Shown in pieces: positions 59,593 through 64,000 of a DNA stretch of 64,000 bases. This stretch comes from Propionivibrio hellwigii. GTDB lineage: Bacteria; Pseudomonadota; Gammaproteobacteria; Burkholderiales; Rhodocyclaceae. The translations under genes and the position numbers were made by a program. The notes below the pieces were generated by a model. It was not told the origin of the DNA. It did not search any database and saw only the letters and a list, made by a program, of their open reading frames with translations. Location of the stretch: contig NZ_JBEUWX010000002.1 in NCBI RefSeq assembly GCF_041770905.1, forward strand, positions 1,178,001-1,242,000, in the 5' to 3' direction. The first letter of the stretch is position 1; each line of letters starts with the position of its first letter.

Positions 59593-60054
59593 TTACTTCG
59601 CCCCCGCCGCTTTTGCGCGCGCGATGATGTCCTTGAAGCGTTTTTGCGAGATCGGCGGCACGTCCGAACTGATCTTCAGATCGTCTAGGCTCGCCTCATC
59701 GCCCACTTGCAGGATCATGACGCTGCCCATCGAGAAATGCGGAATGCACTTGATGCCGTACAGCCCCTTTTCGGTAAACTCGACGGTAATCCCCTGGTTG
59801 ATCTTGGTTCTAAACGGCTTGGCGCCCGCCGGCATCATGGCTTCGATAGATGCGGGCGCATGCCCCGTCGTCACAAGTTTGAAGGTGACCTTGTCGCCCG
59901 GCTTGATTTTCAGAAACTCGGGTTCAAAAGGATACGGCCCCGTTTCGTTACGGTTGAGCAGCTTCACCTCATAGGTTTCCGCCCACGCCGGCATTGACGG
60001 CAGGGCCGAAATAACAAGCGCCATCAGCAGGCTTACCGGTTTCCATAATTTCAT
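59593..60054 (-). CDS. Pseudoazurin
   Basis: A 153-residue periplasmic blue copper protein, the usual electron donor to NirK. A Sec signal covers residues 1-25 (VSLLMALVISALPSMPAWAE). Type 1 copper ligands are the first His in TTGHAPASIEAM and the C-terminal cluster YGIKCIPHFSMGSVM (Cys, His, Met). It starts 63 bases after the ABC ATPase stop and is followed by the porin on the same strand. It may therefore be transcribed from the riboswitch-controlled promoter. NirK is 2.2 kb downstream. Confidence 0.94.
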   Translation of the reverse strand: MKLWKPVSLLMALVISALPSMPAWAETYEVKLLNRNETGPYPFEPEFLKIKPGDKVTFKLVTTGHAPASIEAMMPAGAKPFRTKINQGITVEFTEKGLYGIKCIPHFSMGSVMILQVGDEASLDDLKISSDVPPISQKRFKDIIARAKAAGAK

Positions 60055-60117
60055 TACGCTCTCCTTGTCTTCAGATAAAACAAAACACTCTGCACGTATA
60101 ACGCCCTGAACGCCGCT

Positions 60118-60933
60118 TTATAAGGGCATGAAACGCAACACGCGCGCCTGATCCGCCGGGTCGGTCAGCTCGCTGACATCGACCTCGAACACTTCCCGCA
60201 CCAATTCAGGCTCCAGCACTTTCTCCGGCACATCGATGCGCACCAGACGCCCCTTGTACATGACAGCCAGCCGGTCACACATCAGCGCATGATTGAGATC
60301 GTGAATGGCCACGGCGATGGACATGCTTTCCGACAGGCTGCGGATCAAATGCATCAGCGACAGCTGGTGGTGGATGTCGAGGTGGTTGGTCGGTTCGTCA
60401 AGCAACAGGATGCTCGGCTGCTGCGCCAACGAGCGGGCAATGTGCGTGCGCTGGCGCTCACCGCCCGACAGGGTGCTCCAGTACTGCTCGCGCTTTTCCT
60501 CCATGCCGACCAGCGCCAGCGCCTTGGAGACAATCTCATCATCACGCTGCGACCAGGTTTGCAGGGCGCTCAGCCAGGGAGTGCGCCCCAGCTCGACGGC
60601 ATCCTGCACCGTGATCGCATCGACCGTGTCGGCCATTTGCGAAACCAGCGCCAGCCGGCGCGCGACCATGCGCCGGGGAATGGCATGCATCGGCTGACCT
60701 TCGAGAAAGACCTCGCCCGCGCTCGGCGCATTGACGCCGGCCAGCAGACGCAGGAAGCTGGATTTGCCCGAACCGTTGGGGCCGATCAGCCCCAGCATTT
60801 CCCCGGCGCGCAAGCACAGGCTCACGTCCTGCACCAGCGTTGCGCTGCGCACGCTCCAGCTGACATTGCGCGCTTCCAGCACGACCTGCCGTGCACTCAG
60901 CGCTTCGGAAGATTTCACTTGCTCCTTCGTCAT
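60118..60933 (-). CDS. btuD: ABC transporter ATP-binding protein, BtuD/FecE family
   Basis: A 271-residue ATPase of the cobalamin/siderophore/heme importer group. Walker A is GPNGSGKSS, the Q-loop region is LVSQMADTVDA, the signature LSGGERQRTHIARSL, Walker B ILLLDEPTNHLD and the switch His in VAIHDLNHAL. It energises the BtuC-like permease. The start overlaps the permease stop by 4 bases. The B12 riboswitch upstream of the operon favours cobalamin or a cobinamide relative as ligand. Gene symbol by context. Confidence 0.88.
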   Translation of the reverse strand: MTKEQVKSSEALSARQVVLEARNVSWSVRSATLVQDVSLCLRAGEMLGLIGPNGSGKSSFLRLLAGVNAPSAGEVFLEGQPMHAIPRRMVARRLALVSQMADTVDAITVQDAVELGRTPWLSALQTWSQRDDEIVSKALALVGMEEKREQYWSTLSGGERQRTHIARSLAQQPSILLLDEPTNHLDIHHQLSLMHLIRSLSESMSIAVAIHDLNHALMCDRLAVMYKGRLVRIDVPEKVLEPELVREVFEVDVSELTDPADQARVLRFMPL

Positions 60934-61988
60934 GACCGCCGCCCGCTTCTTTTCAGGAGAATCACCGCAAATACCGGCGCGCCAACCAGGGCGGTAATGA
61001 CGCCGATCGGCAGCACCTGGCCCATGATGAGAATGCGTGAGGCCACATCGGACGCGATCAGGAAAATCGCCCCCAGCACCATACTGGCCGGAATAAGCAC
61101 CTGATGGCGCACGCCGACAATCATGCGCGCCGTATGCGGAATGACCAGCCCGACAAAACCGATGGCGCCGACCATGGAAACCATCACCGAAGTCATCATC
61201 GCTGCCACCAGCAGCAGGGTGATCTGCACGCGCCGCACGGGAATCCCCAGCGAGGCGGCCGACTCGGTGCCAAAAATGAAAGCGTCCAGCGCCCGCGCCA
61301 GCACCAGGCAGATAGCCCCGCCCACAATGATGGTCGGAAAGGCGACCGACACGTCCGACCAGCGCGCGCCGCCCAGGCTGCCGAGCAGCCAGAACATGAT
61401 GCCGCGCGCCTGCTCGGCGCTGCCGGATTTGGTAATGATCAGCGAAGTCAGCGCGTTGAATAGCTGCGAGCCGGCGATCCCCGCCAGCACGATCTGTCCG
61501 CCGTTGCGCAGCCCGTCGCCACCGGCCGCATGCGCCAGCAGCGCCACCAGTGCAAAGGCGAAGACGGCACCGAAGAACGCCCCGACGGTCATTGAAATGG
61601 CGCCACCGCCGACGCCGACAATGGTCACCAGCACCGCGCCTGTAGAGGCGCCGGCGGAAATGCCCAGCAGATAAGGTTCGGCCAGCGCGTTGCGCAGCAG
61701 CGATTGCAGAATGACGCCGGACACGGCCAGCCCAGCGCCGCAGCAGGCCGACACCAGGGCGCGCGTCAGCCGGTAATTCCAGACGATGCCGTCATCGAGC
61801 GGCTCGACCGGAAATTCCGCGCCAAACAGATGGTTGCTCAACACGTGATAAACCATTTTAGGGGCGATCGGCGTCTCGCCGATGGCAACCCCAAAAATGA
61901 CGGCGACAACGATTGCCACCAGCGAGAGAACGGCGACCAGCAACTTGAACCACAGTTGCTGGCGAAATCTTTTATTAAAGCTATTCAT
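60930..61988 (-). CDS. btuC: ABC transporter permease, BtuC/FecCD family
   Basis: A 352-residue inner membrane permease with about 10 helices. Marks are YRLTRALVSACCGAGLAVSG near residue 70 and the LLRNALAEPYLLGISAGASTGAV block, SLGGARWSDV in the middle, and the C-terminal GFVGLVIPHTARMIVG with PIGVITALVGAPVFAVIL, which contacts the ATPase. ATG 61988 has CAGGAAG upstream. It dimerises and moves the substrate handed over by the periplasmic receptor. Confidence 0.9.
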   Translation of the reverse strand: MNSFNKRFRQQLWFKLLVAVLSLVAIVVAVIFGVAIGETPIAPKMVYHVLSNHLFGAEFPVEPLDDGIVWNYRLTRALVSACCGAGLAVSGVILQSLLRNALAEPYLLGISAGASTGAVLVTIVGVGGGAISMTVGAFFGAVFAFALVALLAHAAGGDGLRNGGQIVLAGIAGSQLFNALTSLIITKSGSAEQARGIMFWLLGSLGGARWSDVSVAFPTIIVGGAICLVLARALDAFIFGTESAASLGIPVRRVQITLLLVAAMMTSVMVSMVGAIGFVGLVIPHTARMIVGVRHQVLIPASMVLGAIFLIASDVASRILIMGQVLPIGVITALVGAPVFAVILLKRSGRRS

Positions 61989-62077
61989 GAACTTCCTGAA
62001 TGCGCCGGACGGGCACGCTGCAGGCAGCGCCCCCATCCGGCATTTTTATCGCACAAGACTGTGCTTACTGACTGCGC

Positions 62078-63088
62078 TTACTTCTTGGCGCCCTTGACCT
62101 TGAGCGCGCCTTCGGCCATCTGTTCCAGACCGTCAGCCATGCGGATCGAGCCTTGCGTCGCATCGGCATCGACGATGACGATACGGTTGTTCTTGACGGC
62201 GTCCATCTGCTTGGTCACCGGGTCTTTCTTGAGGAACTCAAGCTTCTTCTGGTAATCGTCGGCGGGGAAGCGGCGGCGATCCATGCGGCAGATGATCAAC
62301 ACGGTGGGGTTGGCCTTGGCGATGGTTTCCCAACCCACGGTCGGCCATTCTTCATCGGAAGTCACCACGTTGCGCATGCCGAGCGCTTTCATCATGTAGC
62401 CAGCGACGCCGGAGCGGCCGGCCATATAGGGGTCGGATTCCATATCAGCACTGGAGAACCACATCGCGGCGGACAGATCCTTGATCTTGGCGGCGCGCAC
62501 CTTTTCTTCCGCCTTGGCCGCACGCGCACGAATTTCCTTGATCAGGGCGTCACCCTTGGCCTCGACATTGAAGATTTCGGCCAGTTGCTTGATGCTCTTG
62601 TACAGCGCTTCAACGTTGTAGGCTTTTATGCGCTTGCCGTCAGCGCCGGTCAGGTTGTCCTTGCCTTCGCAATCGGAAGGCATCGCGTAGGTCATGATGC
62701 CGAGCTTGTGGAACTGTTCGCGCGTACCAACCACGCCTTCCTTGCCGACCATCCATTCAAACTGCGAAACAACGAGATTCGGGCGCTTGCCGATGATCGA
62801 TTCATAGCTCGGCGCATTGTCGGCCAGACGCGGCACCTTGCTGTTGATTTCCTTGAACTGCGGCAGGATGTCGTGGAACCAGAGCGAGGTGCCGACCACC
62901 TTGTCGCCCAGCCCCAGCGCGTAAAGCATTTCCGTTCCGGCCTGACCGATGGTCACGACTGAGGCGGGCGCCTTGTCGAAGGTCAGGGTTTGACCGCAGT
63001 TTTCGAGTTTCAGGGGGTAGGTCGTGGCGTGAGCGGAAAAACTCAGGGCAGCCAGCGCCAGCGCGGGAATGATTCGTTGAAAACGCAT
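62078..63088 (-). CDS. btuF: ABC transporter periplasmic binding protein, BtuF/FecB-like
   Basis: A 336-residue exported receptor of the helical-backbone FecB/BtuF type. A signal peptide covers 1-21 (IIPALALAALSFSAHA). The first lobe has VVTIGQAGTEMLYALGLGDKVVGTSLW and RPNLVVSQFEWM; the second lobe has GWETIAKANPTVLIICRMDRRRF. A long helical insertion (about 140-200) joins them. It is the first gene after the cobalamin riboswitch (180 bases downstream), so vitamin B12 or cobinamide is the most likely cargo. A siderophore or heme cannot be excluded. Confidence 0.86.
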   Translation of the reverse strand: MRFQRIIPALALAALSFSAHATTYPLKLENCGQTLTFDKAPASVVTIGQAGTEMLYALGLGDKVVGTSLWFHDILPQFKEINSKVPRLADNAPSYESIIGKRPNLVVSQFEWMVGKEGVVGTREQFHKLGIMTYAMPSDCEGKDNLTGADGKRIKAYNVEALYKSIKQLAEIFNVEAKGDALIKEIRARAAKAEEKVRAAKIKDLSAAMWFSSADMESDPYMAGRSGVAGYMMKALGMRNVVTSDEEWPTVGWETIAKANPTVLIICRMDRRRFPADDYQKKLEFLKKDPVTKQMDAVKNNRIVIVDADATQGSIRMADGLEQMAEGALKVKGAKK

Positions 63089-63267
63089 GATTTCTCTCCA
63101 TGATTGAAATTTTCTTGTGTTGGAAAGAAACCTGAACGCGAATCCGCGCGCCCCGCCCCATTGACCTGATAGCCAGCGGCATGGGCGACTGAGAATTCAC
63201 GAGAGCGTTCCTTCCCGAACACTCGACCAGCAATGAACCGGCAAAAACCACACCAACAACACCGGCC

Positions 63268-63534
63268 CAGCCTTGGCAGGTTTCCTGACTCACGATTCAT
63301 CGCCGGACTCTTGCCTTCCCGGATGCGTAAAGCACCAGTGGCTTCTGTCGAGCCGACTCCTCGTCTACAGTTACGGGGGCAGTTCCTTTTACGCGACGAC
63401 CGCGCCGAATAGTCGATGCACCTGTGATTTGCAGTACATCATTGCGTGATTTCGCGCCTGGATTCCCTTGCGCATGCCGCCAATCCCTCAGATAAGACGG
63501 AAGACGGCGCGTTTCCCTTTCGGGGCCAAGGCTG
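63268..63534 (-). promoter_or_regulatory. Cobalamin (adenosylcobalamin) riboswitch
   Basis: Minus-strand leader of the btuF operon. The closing stem P1 pairs CCAAGGCTG (63526-63534) with CAGCCTTGG (63268-63276). Conserved blocks in order are GGGAATCCAGGCGCGAAATC, CTGCCCCCGTAACTGTA, the GAAGCCACTG element, CCGGGAAGGC and the terminal GTGAGTCAGGAAACCTGCC. This is the classic B12-box layout, predicted to turn expression off when cobalamin is abundant. The 63089-63267 spacer to btuF holds the expression platform. Confidence 0.93.
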
Positions 63535-63777
63535 GGTGCAGCATATATAAAAATAATTCTCAGGGCAAGCCATTTCTAGCAGGAGGGACGCAGAGGGAAA
63601 ATAACTGAAAATAAATGAGACAACTATCGGTTTTTTTCAGGCGTTATCAGCCAAACCCGCGGACGATGTACGGCACGCCCCAGCGCCGATGAAGGCAAGC
63701 CCCAATAGAAGCCTTGTGCATCGCCGGCGGCGCCGGATTACCCGGCAGCGATTTGTCGAGGCGGCAAACGGCAGACA

Positions 63778-64000
63778 TCAAACGGCGGGCGGCTTCCAGA
63801 AACGGCCGGCAAAACCGGCGGCGGCCAGCGCCGGCCACAGCGCCGCCACGCCCCAGGCCAGCGCATAGCGACCGGCATGCCCGATATCCCCGCCGCCCGC
63901 TGCCACGGCCAGCTTGATCCCCGCGCCTGAAGCCCCCGCCAGATCGAACATCCGCCCAAGCAGGACATTGCCGAGCAGCACGGCGCAGCCGCCGGCCGAA
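63778..64000 (-). CDS. C-terminal end of an unidentified membrane protein (runs off the window)
   Basis: About 74 codons are visible, with the N-terminal part beyond the right edge. The text is Ala/Gly-rich with hydrophobic stretches (AVLLGNVLLGRMFDLAGA, WGVAALWPALAAAGFAG), consistent with one or two membrane helices and a short tail GRFWKPPAV. The family is not recognised. It reads in the same direction as the btu operon, but the riboswitch region separates them. Confidence 0.45.
   Translation of the reverse strand, partial: SAGGCAVLLGNVLLGRMFDLAGASGAGIKLAVAAGGGDIGHAGRYALAWGVAALWPALAAAGFAGRFWKPPAV

Overview
The window looks like a piece of a betaproteobacterial chromosome. The evidence is the order rpsP-rimM-trmD-rplS, betaproteobacterial-type ribosomal proteins L28 and L33, type IV pilins with a TfpX/TfpZ-type accessory protein, a yia-like TRAP cluster and copper denitrification genes. 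GC content is moderately high. The family is not resolved. A palindromic element seen here several times resembles, from memory, an abundant Neisseria intergenic repeat. Coding density is ordinary, but intergenic spaces are unusually full of dispersed repeats and gene relics.

Layout. 0-3 kb: the end of dnaJ, then a second DnaJ-type pair, cbpA-cbpM. 3.7-10.4 kb: a minus-strand catabolic operon with a cupin-like YiaL protein, a Gfo/Idh/MocA oxidoreductase, a YiaK-like diketogulonate reductase, an L-idonate-type dehydrogenase and a three-part TRAP transporter. 10.9-13 kb: the rpsP-rimM-trmD-rplS operon with its terminator. 13.5-19.1 kb: tRNA-Thr(CGT), an alanine/sodium symporter, an odd pilin-like membrane protein, a double-domain adenylate kinase, metY and rpmB-rpmG. 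19.7-22.6 kb: radC, coaBC-dut and yjbQ. 22.9-24.9 kb: a pilin accessory protein and two type IV pilins, with a possible sigma-54 promoter. 26-31 kb: a flavin 2-hydroxyacid oxidase, an IS481 relic, a YhcC radical SAM protein and glycerate kinase. 31.6-36.4 kb: an Entner-Doudoroff-type set (KDG kinase, KDPG aldolase, a Zn polyol dehydrogenase, and zwf divergent), with a transketolase relic beside it. 36.8-46.4 kb: acyl carrier protein phosphodiesterase, meso-diaminopimelate dehydrogenase, a small unknown, a YjjJ-type HipA kinase, thiM-thiE, a histidine phosphatase, a methyltransferase, a DUF1877-like protein and a sirtuin.

46.8-53 kb: a very large membrane protein of about 1528 residues and a Tat-exported beta-propeller-like protein, neither with a recognised function. 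This pair is my main candidate for an undescribed system. 54-60 kb: a copper/denitrification block with PCu(A)C chaperone, a SCO1-TlpA fusion, copper nitrite reductase NirK, an OprD-type porin and pseudoazurin. 60-63.5 kb: a vitamin B12-type ABC importer behind a clear cobalamin riboswitch. Its likely transcript could continue into pseudoazurin and the porin.

Repeats and decay. Arrays of short GC-rich palindromes (CCC...GGG cores flanked by GAAA and TTTC/ATCTC) fill more than ten intergenic gaps and are absent from genes. A ~105-bp palindromic MITE-like element, a ~64-bp element bounded by AAAACATAAA, and a ~300-bp tandem duplication are also present. Relics of thiE, a transketolase, an IS481 transposase and the Tat signal of the propeller gene show repeated duplication and decay next to these repeats.
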